From Calcarisporiella thermophila CBS 279.70 (Eukaryota; Calcarisporiellomycota), in contig NW_027192230.1 of the NCBI RefSeq assembly GCF_041956535.1, forward strand, positions 1 to 35,866: DNA of 35,866 bases. The letters are read 5' to 3'. This document shows, piece by piece, positions 19,386 to 30,383 of the stretch (within the stretch, counting starts at the first letter, position 1; each line of letters opens with the position of its first letter). The position numbers were made by a program, and so were the translations under genes. A model generated the notes under the pieces. It was not told where the DNA came from. It saw nothing but the letters and a program-made list of their open reading frames with translations, and did not search any database.

Positions 19386-21898
19386 CAAAGTTAAGTGTTT
19401 GAGATCTCGATCGCGCAATGTAAATAATTCCAAAGTAAATTTATTACTATCGGTCCACTGAGATTAGTGTTCATCTTAAATAAGAAAAGCCACTTAATGC
19501 CTTCGACGAGAAGTGACCTTTTACATATCAACCCTAGTCACCAGAGGAGTGCAAATAATATTTAATAAAAAGAAAATAGAATATCGAAAAATTTTACAAA
19601 GCTCATCTGGGTGGGCATGATGGGGGAGGAGTCAGAGTATATTACTATCTGATCGTTGAGATGGATTGCCAATGTTGAAGTAGATAAGGCCATGTGAGTT
19701 AGGGTGGCAAGAAAATTTTTGGCACCGATTGCAAAACAAAAAAGCTCAAATTTGACTGCAGCTATGAACTATATGGAAAACTGCATTACAGCAATCGTGC
19801 ACAGGAGACTTTGGTTGATTCTAATATGGAGGGGCAAAAATTCTATCCATAATAACCATAGTGATTTTTGCTCAAGTTGATCAGGTACTAATCGAAAATA
19901 AATCAATTAGGGAAAATGACTCGCTGGGCTGGCGGTGAGAATACTACCGAGAACAAGACAAAGATCAGCTAGATATGCACTCTGGAGCGCAACACGTATC
20001 GGGATCTTGAGGAGCGATCCACCAAAATTTATCATGGAGTCATATAAGTCAGCTCCACAAAGCCCTCATTTCCTATCTGTACGGTGAACTTGGAAGAATA
20101 TACGATAAGAAGTCACGGCACGAAAATCTAATCGGCCATATTCAATTGTTAATGAGACGCGAGAATAAAATTTGTCAGTTGCTCCCAATGTATTAGTGCT
20201 TATATTACCTCGAATATACTCTTTTCCACAGCTCCTACGATATCCCCTGTTTGAATCCCCATGCAATTACGATATTCTACCAGGTAGCATTTCATTCTTT
20301 CGATGTAAACCATCACAGTTTTAGTTAACATACTATGTATTTCAGTATACTTCGATTTTGAAGTTAAAAGAGCGACATATGAGTTGGAGTGGGAATAGCT
20401 TGAAAAACGCTGGCAGACTTGTGTTTACGAGCGCGAGTTTGCCTTTTAGGGTCCATACTCCTTTTGAGCCACGAAAATCCGGAATGCCTATGTAACATAT
20501 AATCAGTATTAAGATATTAGCAGGGATACTTTGTTCTTCCTTTGGGTTACACTAGTGAAAAGACTGGCTTTCTACAACCATTTGATCTTTCTGCTGTTGT
20601 CGACACTCCTGCTCCCATATAATCAATTGCATGTTTATTCTTCCTGATCCAAGGTGCAAGAAGGTTTGCCTCCCGATCCACCTCTGCTTGTGATTCAAAT
20701 CTCTCGGTTTTCAAATGAATAAAATCCAAGCCACGTAATTTGCCATGCCAATTTTGATTTTAAACACCAATTTCCCGTGACCTATTAATATTTCTCTTGA
20801 TAGTGTCAAAAATCCTTTAAATCGTCGTTCCTTATAGCACAAGCATACATAAATACAGCCCCTAATTTGATCACACATACCTATCCAACCTAATCAACAT
20901 TTTTTGCATATAAGTAACTTATTCACCTGCACTTCGCCTTCCTCATTTTTACACTGTATGAATGTTTATTAATAGTATATTCAGATGTTAGAGCAGATAA
21001 AGCGTTGGTCAGAAAAATTAGAAACTGAATTGTGCGTGGATCTAGTAGTATTAAAATATTTCTGCCCACCAATACTGGGTGATGTTTACTGTGATCTCCA
21101 TGAATATTACAAACCCAAGATTCTCTAACTGATGCGTTTGACTGAACTTATCAGTACACAATAAATCCGGATATTTAACTATCTCTTCATTTTATTAAAC
21201 TGTGGCATTTTATTTTTAAAAGTGGCCTGGGTCTTAATTGAAGTAGAATTTATTCTGGCATTTTGAATTAAAATTCAGATTACTAAATCACAGTGCATAG
21301 TACATTTGCCTAGTAATTCTTGCTCGCTCTAAAGTTTTTTATACTAATATACAGCACATTGTACATCGCGAAACTCGATAAATCTTATAAGTTAAATATA
21401 CCGATTAAATTCATAATCTAGCCTTAAATGCGACGAAGTGATTTACTCACGAATAAACTAAAATGCCTAACCAATGAACTAATATCACATTACGATAGTC
21501 ACTTAGTATACTTTTATGTTTCACTTGGACCTTCTCTAGTCGCTAGCATAGGATATTCTGAAACAAAACATTAAATTATATTAAATTCATGGGGAGGTAT
21601 GCAAATAATATTACAATATATTTTGCATTTTATTGTCTTGCACTAGATTGTGTTTTTAAAGTGAATTATAAATTTTTTTACGCATTACCGAAATACTCAA
21701 GATATACTTAAGAATTTGAAAATTTTAAAACCTTTTGGAGCTATTGGGCGAGTTTATATGAAAAGAGACAGAACGTGTTTATACATTGCATATAATGAAA
21801 GGAGACACAAAATGGACAAAAGAATCAATTGAATAAGTCAAGGCGATGATAAATTATTTTTGAGATAAAGGATGGAGGTAAAACTAGGTTGAACTAAA
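19386..21898. other. Long AT-rich intergenic stretch
   Basis: No gene is convincingly visible in 2.5 kb. A 60-codon minus-strand frame (20547-20729) encodes a polar, Glu/Arg-rich peptide that could be an orphan exon, but no splice partners or motifs support it. Confidence 0.4.
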
Positions 21899-22711
21899 TT
21901 AAAAAGGTGTCTCTTGGTCATATTTTGAGCTTCGTTCGAGAGAACTCGTTATCGTCCTACTGGCATAAATAGCAGTTTCATCTGTCAAGCGGTTTAGAAC
22001 TAGCAAATCGCTAGTAAGACGCAGTTGTAATATGAGGTCGGCATAAATTAGGATAACGGTATACTCGACAAAGACATTAGAGACCACTAATCCGTTTAGT
22101 GCTATGGAGAGGCATAACACAGGCACTGCTTCATATATATATTCGCGAAAAAGCCGTCGTATCTTTTGTGTCGAGGAGCTGATGTGCCTATCGTGTTTAC
22201 GGAGGTGAATGTATATTTTCAGCATGAAAAGTGCAGTTAATGAAAAGTCGGTAATGATGTCGAGGACAAAGGTAGAGAGGGTGGATATCGGCTCGAACCT
22301 GTCGAGACAAACGTGGATAGTTGAATTGTAGATTGGTTGCATCATGGCACAATGGGAAGACACTGCGGCAATTTTTAAAGCTACAAGAAAATAGAATCCA
22401 TAGCGTACCAAGGGGTGATGGTTGGTCACAATGTTGCAACGCCAGAAGAGAATCAGATAGTTCAATAGCTTTGCCGAATGAACCATTCCGCATCCGAGTC
22501 CATGCTCTAAAATGCACTCGCTGCTTAATATGGACTCGTTGATCCATATGTTTAGGCTCGCTATCACTGCGAATATGTTAGAGAGCAAATGAGCGACCCC
22601 TGCTCGGGTGCGAATTAGTTTAGGGCGCGCGATAAATATTCTAAGATTGACGAAACATGCAGCGACAACTGAGGCAAGGATGCCAACATAAAGCCGATCA
22701 TACGATACCAT
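21899..22711 (-). CDS. Putative seven-TM membrane protein
   Basis: A single open frame of 270 residues. About seven hydrophobic segments alternate with short polar loops. A basic cytoplasmic-type loop (HLRKHDRHISSSTQKIRRLFREYIYEAVP) precedes the last three helices, and a polar Ser/Thr/Glu-rich C-terminal tail ends at TPF. The topology and basic third loop resemble a receptor-like 7-TM protein and parallel the gene at 26627-27842 (compare FREYIYEAVPVL with LIRDGMLYLLLL). I see no diagnostic GPCR motif such as DRY or NPxxY, so the class is open. The start was chosen at the first in-frame ATG before helix 1; an upstream exon is possible. Confidence 0.6.
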   Translation of the reverse strand: MVSYDRLYVGILASVVAACFVNLRIFIARPKLIRTRAGVAHLLSNIFAVIASLNIWINESILSSECILEHGLGCGMVHSAKLLNYLILFWRCNIVTNHHPLVRYGFYFLVALKIAAVSSHCAMMQPIYNSTIHVCLDRFEPISTLSTFVLDIITDFSLTALFMLKIYIHLRKHDRHISSSTQKIRRLFREYIYEAVPVLCLSIALNGLVVSNVFVEYTVILIYADLILQLRLTSDLLVLNRLTDETAIYASRTITSSLERSSKYDQETPF

Positions 22712-22869
22712 CCTCCGCAAAATCAAGAGAGCTTTACCCCACTACAGACCGGTATTCAGCAAGAAGTAGTAAAAAGAATTGTAGATATGGTAGTATCACA
22801 AGAGATATACAAGATTGCAACTTTCCAATTGTCAACACACGATGGGTTAACTCCCATTATATAATGAGC

Positions 22870-22920
22870 ATCGGTATGAAAAAGGACGGTAAATTTATTG
22901 ACCGTCCTTTTCATACCGAT
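22870..22920. repeat. Long near-perfect hairpin (about 20-bp arms, 10-nt loop)
   Basis: The left arm 22870-22890 pairs with the right arm 22901-22920 with only one bulged A; the loop is AAATTTATTG. It lies about 160 bp upstream of the minus-strand 7-TM gene. Confidence 0.75.
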
Positions 22921-23941
22921 TTATTTTGCCTCGGGTTGTTTCACCACTCGAGTCATCATGCAAAATATCAAATACAATTGTCCAAGGTTCAAAAGAAACT
23001 TGATTTGGTTAAGCTCGTGAACCAAAACGCCATTTGGTCTGGAATCTTGTGTGTCAATTGATGTTTCTAAATAGACGAGTGATGTTTTAATCTCGTCGTA
23101 TTCTCCAGCCACCCCGCATTGAATATTCAAATGCTATTAATTATTAAAGTTTCTGAAATGACGTCCCAAATAATCAATCATTGATATTATTTAAACAAGT
23201 AAAGAAATTTATTTAAATCACTCGTCAAGAATCTAAAACCTCTAACGTGAGTCGAAACAAAACAAAACGATTCCCCAAGGTTCTCCTGAGCACCACTTAG
23301 GGCATCCTTAACTTGCATATACCATTAAATTGCTAATGGTTAATACATATTTTCGATGAGCAGTGTCTATGTACTCAAATTCCAAGGATGAGTTAGGTTT
23401 CTCCTTCCATTTTGTGTAAAAATGGGGCTATGTCAAAGCTTTCTTTCTCACCCATCTATTAGGTGGTAGCTCTGTGCTCCTATACCAAAAGATAAACGCC
23501 AAACAGTACCTTCGAACGCGACCATAGTTTGCACTTCATTGAATTAAAACTTAAATTGGGTTATTATTAAAGCTTAACTACTTTTTGTATGACACTGTAT
23601 CAATCCCGAAAAAGCTTCCCACTATGCAAGAAACCGTTTATTATAAACTGAATAACGGATGGATACGTCTTTGCTTTCGTTTTATCAACAAAATATGAGA
23701 TAGCCTCTCTTCTTAGCAAGATTTCACACACTTTATCCAAATTGGAGGTCACACAATACAATCAATCCAACAAAGAGGCGTGTTAGTTTCGTATGGAAAG
23801 CCACAAATTTGGATGGCCGTTAATTCAATAGGTTGGCCGCGGCGAAAAAGCCGATAATAAAAGTAATATTTGTTTATTGACCAATCGGTAAAATATATTA
23901 AACATATGAATAAAATAATCTATTGTAACCTCGAGTGAAAT
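22921..23941. other. Intergenic stretch
   Basis: AT-rich; I see no gene. It lies between the divergent-side flank of the 7-TM gene and the 3' end of the BBE-like gene. Confidence 0.45.
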
Positions 23942-25620
23942 CTAATGTTGGCAGCGGCCACATGATTGTGTTGGAATAACAAAACCACGGTTGAAGAGAC
24001 AATCTGGATCGTATTTTTCCTTAATCTGGATTAGTCTCTCAAGATTTCCGCGGAATAGATTTTGAATCGGTTCATCATAAATTGCGAAGTTGGAGTAAAG
24101 AGGCTTGTCCTCATTACCTTGACGCAGAATTGAATCTCCCTTACGCATCCATTCCCGCACCGACTCTGTTTGTGAGACATCAGTCCATCGCGGAACTTGA
24201 AGAATGAAATGATTAGCCTTGCTATGCGGATAGGCCGAATCCGTGTCTTTAATTCCGGCGAACGCGCCAGGGAACACTGGCTCAAAGAGGATCGCGCTTT
24301 TTTCAGTACTTGGCACGGCATTGGTAAAATCAACAAAGTGCTTATATGTGTTTTGGATTAGCTCTGGAGTAAGATGAGGGGAAACTGCAGAAGACAGGTA
24401 TTTGTAATCTCCAGCATTCACCATCTCATCCTGGACGGTGTTACCAGTTGCATAGTCCATCTCGGCGGTGGTATCCACAGTGGAATTGATTGCATAAAAT
24501 TCTTTGAATATCTGCTTCGCTTGCTCTTTTGCCCCATCATACCAGATTAAAATGATCGGAGCAGGCTATTGGGTAAGATAAAGTAGACATTATGAAATAG
24601 ATAATATAGGGGTAATTCAAGAATTGAGGCATACCTCAAAATTTGGAGGGGGTTTTGCAAAAATGAGCATGAGATTGGCTTTAGGATCTTTGTTGTTTTC
24701 AAGCCAATTGTACACTAGCTTGGATAGCTCTTCCACTTGATCCTTGGTGTAGAACAGGAATCCAGTAGTGACCGGACCATCTTGTGGGAAGGTTTTGAGC
24801 TCGAATTTAGTTACAACGCCAAACTGATTTCCTCCTCCACGAATCGCAAAGAACAAATCTGTGTTTTCCCTCTCGCTGGCACGGACAATCTCTCCGCTAG
24901 CAAGCACAACTTCGGCCTCAACAAGAACATCTAGATGTAGTTACATCGTGAAAAATATATATATATCTTAACACCCATCATAATCGTATATTTTTTATCA
25001 TATTTGTTAATATCAAATGAGGCCTTACCGCTTGCGAGGTTGTGCTGACCGGTTTTCCATCCATAACCTCCACCTAGTATGAATCCAGCCACCCCAACAT
25101 TTGATACATGCCCGCCTACTGTAGTACGATTAAATTTTATAAGATATTTATCGACCTCTCCCCAACGTGCCCCTGGTCCAAAGACGACAGTCTTGCTCTT
25201 ATCGTTGTATGTGATATTGTTTAAAAGGCCAAGGTCAATCTGCAGCCCACCATTTAACCCACTATAACCTGGGTTGCAACTGTGGCCTCCAGACTTAATG
25301 ACAAAATCAATATTGTTGTTCTTGACATAACGAAGAACCTGCTGAACACCTTCCGCACTTGTAGGCTGGACTATCAATGTGGGGTTGAGTTGCGAGAGGT
25401 CAGACCAGTATTTATTTGCAGCAGCATACTCCTTTGTATCCTGGCGAAGGATTTTTGAGCTGCTGGAAAGCACCTTCTGGATATCCAACTGCATTGCGTG
25501 TTGAACTTGACTGATGAGGCAATTGGATGACAACTGCTGAGATTGTCTTTGCGCAAAACCCATAGATCCAAAAAGTAATGCACATGAAATGACGGTGAAG
25601 ACTATACCTCTTGATATCAT
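23942..25620 (-). CDS. Secreted FAD-linked oxidoreductase, berberine bridge enzyme-like (BBE/PCMH), 3 exons
   Basis: This is an extracellular or secretory-pathway flavoprotein that oxidises small molecules with O2. Minus-strand exons are 25620-25029, 24930-24635 and 24565-23942; the introns are 98 and 69 bp, and the product is 503 residues. A signal peptide (1-23, ending GFA) leads into the PCMH-type FAD domain. KSGGHSCNPGYSG has His113 as the expected covalent flavin attachment site, followed by GLQIDL, VFGPGARWGEV, GVAGFILGGGYGW and, across intron 1, NLASDVLVEAEVVLASGE; RGGGNQFGVVTKFE follows. The C-terminal BBE segment ends with KYDPDCLFNRGFVIP. The second, cysteinyl flavin site of bicovalent members appears to be replaced (VSNVGVAG), which suggests mono-covalent FAD. 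Substrate could be a carbohydrate or secondary metabolite. Confidence 0.92.
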
Positions 25621-26626
25621 AGTTTTAGTGTAATTTTTAACGGTGCTAATGTAATCAGAGAGACACGGTTGAGGGGTGGGAATGAAGCCGTGCTAAATAA
25701 GTTCAATAAACGAATTCCTATTTTGGTATTGTAATACGAACTGCATCTGAACAAGCATTTCGCGGTCTCGTGCTTGGACCTAATTTTAGGTTTTTTTTTT
25801 TGTGACCTGGATATTTAATATTTGGAGTGGATAAACAGACATCTGGGTCTTGATGACCATAGTGGCAGATACGATCAATCCATTATTCGCAAATTTTTAT
25901 ATAGAGGAGAAAACATGAAACACGGCGCCTTGGCTGTATTGCTTCTTGTTATCATTTCGTCTGAATATAAAATCAGTAATCAGTTTCAAACCCCCATAAG
26001 CTAAACTTAATCTAAACCTTGCTATTACGAGCTTCTCCTGGTAGCGGATGAGGTTGCTCCGGTATTTTAGAAAAACCAATTTAGTGAGAGAATAGAAGTG
26101 TACAGATATAGCAATGCAACTCGTAGAACTTAAAAGACAAATTAGCAATTGAAATATTGGACCAACTTAAACTTAGAAATATAGCTTATATCTTGGAAAA
26201 AAGGATAACTTGACCAAATATGGCTCTCGATATCCTCGGTCTGGATCATCTCCGCACACTGCTATCTGAACAACAATAAAAATTTTCCCGGGCTAAGATG
26301 GTGATACCTGTAGAACAGTAGTGATAATTGCACAAACCAATCGCTTATCCGGAGTATTGCATATTGACTTGTGGGAATGTGATAAGGGACACTTCGAATT
26401 ACACTTCATTCAACCTTAAACATGAAACTAAACAATCTAGGTCAAAGCGCTTGATCTCACGTACTTGTCTAGTTAAGTAACGTTTCACGAACATCTGCAA
26501 CTCCTACTTAATATTCAATAAACAGATATGTATTCATCTGGACACAAGAGTCTGGATATTTACATATATCACTTAACTTCCACTCTCTTTTTTTTCTTTT
26601 CTATTATTTTATTTAGGCTTGTTAAA
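25621..26626. other. Intergenic stretch with a possible small secreted-protein exon
   Basis: An ATG at 25915 follows a TATA-like TTTATATAGAG by about 20 bp and opens a short frame with a signal-like start (MKHGALAVLLLVIISS), ending at 26004. No continuing exon is clear, so it may be a small secreted peptide or chance. The rest shows no gene. Confidence 0.3.
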
Positions 26627-27842
26627 ATGGACCAGAAAACCATTGATCCGGAATTGTGGAGGATTGCTCACAATGAAAAATTGGCAGTATTTATCATCGG
26701 TCAGTATCCCTTTAGGAAGATTCATGAGACCAAACTAGTTATGACGGGACCGAGAAGAAATGGATTTATATCTAGAAACTCAAACTATTATTTTTATTTG
26801 TGTGAGCAGGGATGATCTTCTCTGTGTTTTTGCTCAACATATATCTCTCCATAACCATGTTGCGTAAATTCAATCAAATGATATACTGGCTTTGTCTTCT
26901 CTGCAACTTGATGGGCCCAATCCGTCTCCTTGGATTTTTAGTCCCTTATCTCGGGCCGCAGGGCGGAAATTGCAGCTATGTTTGCTATCTAACGAATGTT
27001 CCACATGAAATATCTCTAGATGCTATCACCGGTATCCTGTAAGCTCTCTCGAATCCCATATTCTACAACTTGATTAAACACCAACCCCTTTCTAGGATGA
27101 TCAAAGCATATGCATCCTATAACCGCAAAATCTTCATACCTATCATCACTGGGCTCTTAATGGCTGGCTCTATTGTCGTGCATTTCCTTCATAATGCTCA
27201 GGCAGTGTATTTCAAAAGCCCATTTGGTGGATGCTCGAACATTCCTAATCTTCCCCTTGTCATGATGTGGTTCGGATTTGTATGGGCACAGAATGCTTTT
27301 CTCAACATAATGTTTTGCATTAAGATATTCTTCGTCAGAAAAAATGCAATCTATCGCAGTCTCATCCGCGACGGGATGCTATACCTTCTATTACTCACTT
27401 TATCGAACATAATTACTCCAGTGCTGATCTACTACCAAGCATTGGGAGACGAGTCAACAATTCTATTCGATATTGATCGTAAGCACTTTTATTATAAAAT
27501 TACCCTTCAAGGATCAAGTCAGCTCACAAGTTCTTAACTGCTTTATTTAAACAAATAGTTATATTGGCGTGTTTATTAATCACACTACATCTCTGGAACT
27601 GTGCAAGTATGCGTTCAGGAGGCTCTGGGTCCCATAACACTAGCAGCTATCCACAATTATCACTTAATATAAATAACTCCCATTCAGCATCTCATAGGCC
27701 TCCCCATCCTGAACTTTTATCTGGCCATTGTCGTACAGTTCTCTCAGGCACCAAAAAAGACGATTTAGATTTTGATAATGATATGGAACTATATGACGTT
27801 TCATACCAAGATAAAACAAAATCAAATCTAGTGGGACCGTGA
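26627..27842 (+). CDS. Putative seven-TM membrane protein, 4 exons
   Basis: Exons are 26627-26699, 26810-27038, 27096-27478 and 27559-27842 (introns 110, 57 and 80 bp; phases 1, 2, 1), giving 322 residues. About seven hydrophobic segments are visible, starting at LAVFIIGMIFSVFLLNIYL. Two cysteine-bearing outer loops (GGNCSYVCYL and FGGCSNIP) could form a disulfide. The last helix (LILACLLITLHLW) crosses the third intron, and a 70-residue hydrophilic Ser/His-rich tail follows. The layout resembles a receptor-like 7-TM protein and the minus-strand gene at 21899-22711, but I see no motif that fixes the family. Phase continuity supports the model; the first exon is the least certain. Confidence 0.65.
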
Positions 27843-28430
27843 AATTGATTTTCTTTCTCGGAGATTAGAACACCTTTCATGGTCCTTACAACCTCAGAAA
27901 TAATGAGTTATATATTGATTTTTAGACAGCTTCATTTCTTCTTGATTATTTTTTTCATAATTTTGATTATTCGCATATATATTTATTTATTTATTACTGT
28001 AATTGTTTATTTTTTCATTGAAATTACTTGCAACTATAGATAATTTTTGATACAAAATCTATTGAATATCACCTCTTCAATACCATCGGCTGAGTGCGTG
28101 TAAGATAATTTTTCCAGCCATTTTTTACATAACTCAACAATTGTAGGGTTCTAGTAAATAGTGTCCATTTAGAGTCTCGTATATTGACATACAAATGACA
28201 ACACACATATTCGTATAACTTTATGAATATTACTATCTTCATTTCTAATTTAATTTTGTCGGGATAAAACTGTTATTTTCTCTTAGAAAATTATAATATT
28301 TTTGAACATTATAGACCTACTTAAGTCAAGAAATCTTTATACTTTTGCCCAATATACTAAACTTGACTATATTTTACGACGTTATATCCATATTTGGAAA
28401 GTTATATTATATTGCAATAGCAATCAAGTG
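27843..28430. other. AT-rich intergenic stretch
   Basis: No gene visible; it separates the 7-TM gene from the Tc1-like element. Confidence 0.45.
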
Positions 28431-28687
28431 TACAAGTAGGGAAAAATGTGACAGCGTGTTTTAACAATTTTCCTTTGAATGCTCATATCTCCTGAATGGA
28501 TGGAATATTAGAACAGCGGCTTTGTTATTAAACACTGTTGGATCTACACTATGTGCTGTTCCAACCGCTACCCCGGTTATAAATGCATTTTCTAAAATAC
28601 CATGGGTATTAATATAGATGCTCCGGAAAAATGGCCTTCATGATAAAATTGAAGACATATTTATTATCGTTATTTCACAAAAATATT

Positions 28688-29663
28688 TTAATACTTCGTA
28701 TATCCTCCTCTAGCTTTATAAACAGCTCGGAATCTCCTCAACATACTCTCGTATAGGTTATCAATATAAATCTTTTCTATATTCTCCCACGTGTATTTGA
28801 TTCGTTCCCAGAGCTCTTCCCTATCCTTTGGCCGAGTAGGATAATCTTGAAGCCTCCTCTTCAAGAGGCCCCACGCGTTTTCTATGGGATTCAAATCTGG
28901 TGATTGAGCAGGCCATTCTAAGACCCTTATATTGCGATCTCGCAGTCACGCTTGAGTTGACTTGGTGATGTGAGGGGGGGCGTTATCAAGTTGGAATACG
29001 ATCTTGTCCTTGTCTATCCCGTACCGTTCGAGTGTTCCAAGAAAACCCTCATCTAAAATGATCTGATACATCCTAGCATTTATTCCGCCTTTCACGCGAA
29101 GTAGAAGTCCAACTCCTTGCGAAGTAATGCAGCCCCATACCATGATTGCCTCTTTTCCCTGTTTCGTGGTAGGAATGATATTGCACTCACGCAGAGGCTG
29201 TCCCTTCTTTACGTATGTGTATTCCTTCCCGTGGTCTGTAAAAAGGGTACAATGGTTTCATCCGAGGATATTATGGTTTCAATGGTCTGAAAATCCCATC
29301 TAACAAGTTGAGCTGTGAATTTGAATCGAGTTTTAAAATGGCGCGGGAGCAGCAAAAGCTTCCTAGGCTTTGATTGAGGCTTTACTTCGTGATGTCTGAG
29401 CATCATTTTTACAGTTTTGTTTGTTACGCTCTTATTGAGCTCTTCTTTGATAACTTGCTGCAAGTCGGCAAGCTTAGAACACTCTCCGGTTGACGCCTCC
29501 TTAGCGATATATTTCTCATCTGATTCACATAGACTACGTGGACGACCATATTTTGGCTTCATAGGAGGATATTTCGGGGTGTTCCATTCCTTGATGATCT
29601 TTCTGGCAGTTTCACGGCTTATTCCTATTCGTGCTGCAACCTTACGTGTGGACTCTCCCTTTC
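28688..29663 (-). pseudogene. Tc1-family (DD34E) transposase, broken
   Basis: This would be the DNA-cutting enzyme of a cut-and-paste element. From the gap inward the minus strand encodes a helix-turn-helix part (STRKVAARIGISRETARKI, with GRPRSL following), the first catalytic Asp in SSDET, MVWGCITSQG, the second Asp in QLDNAPPH and the final Glu in DLNPIENAWG, with 34 residues between the last two. Two lesions are clear. A one-base frameshift lies between SDET and DHGKEY (about 29240-29255), and a TGA (about 28947-28949) replaces the expected Trp codon after STQA. The N-terminus is lost in the gap. The copy cannot make active enzyme. Confidence 0.9.
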
Positions 29664-30312
29664 NNNNNNNNNNNNNNNNNNNNNNNNNNNNNNNNNNNNN
29701 NNNNNNNNNNNNNNNNNNNNNNNNNNNNNNNNNNNNNNNNNNNNNNNNNNNNNNNNNNNNNNNNNNNNNNNNNNNNNNNNNNNNNNNNNNNNNNNNNNNN
29801 NNNNNNNNNNNNNNNNNNNNNNNNNNNNNNNNNNNNNNNNNNNNNNNNNNNNNNNNNNNNNNNNNNNNNNNNNNNNNNNNNNNNNNNNNNNNNNNNNNNN
29901 NNNNNNNNNNNNNNNNNNNNNNNNNNNNNNNNNNNNNNNNNNNNNNNNNNNNNNNNNNNNNNNNNNNNNNNNNNNNNNNNNNNNNNNNNNNNNNNNNNNN
30001 NNNNNNNNNNNNNNNNNNNNNNNNNNNNNNNNNNNNNNNNNNNNNNNNNNNNNNNNNNNNNNNNNNNNNNNNNNNNNNNNNNNNNNNNNNNNNNNNNNNN
30101 NNNNNNNNNNNNNNNNNNNNNNNNNNNNNNNNNNNNNNNNNNNNNNNNNNNNNNNNNNNNNNNNNNNNNNNNNNNNNNNNNNNNNNNNNNNNNNNNNNNN
30201 NNNNNNNNNNNNNNNNNNNNNNNNNNNNNNNNNNNNNNNNNNNNNNNNNNNNNNNNNNNNNNNNNNNNNNNNNNNNNNNNNNNNNNNNNNNNNNNNNNNN
30301 NNNNNNNNNNNN
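29664..30312. other. Assembly gap (649 undetermined bases)
   Basis: A continuous run of N. It hides the N-terminal part of the transposase and probably one transposon end. Confidence 0.99.
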
Positions 30313-30383
30313 CATTGATTTTTCTGCTTTTATTATTAATACTTAGATCATATCATAATTTTTTTAAGAATTCACATAAAAAA

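Larger units (their letters stand above)
28431..30312 (-). mobile_element. Tc1/mariner-type transposon, left end at 28431, other end in the assembly gap
   Basis: A TA at 28431-28432 is followed by CAAGTAGGGAAAAATGTGAC, which looks like a Tc1-type terminal repeat. The transposase remnant lies on the minus strand. The opposite terminal repeat is not seen after the gap, so the right end is probably among the undetermined bases. Confidence 0.5.

Noticed and set aside
20240-20270. tRNA-like T-loop sequence (TTTGAATCCCCAT)
   Set aside because: No acceptor stem or anticodon arm could be paired with it.
22657-23061. 134-codon plus-strand open frame overlapping the 5' end of the 7-TM gene
   Set aside because: It is antisense to that gene, runs straight through the hairpin at 22870-22920 and has no protein-like pattern.
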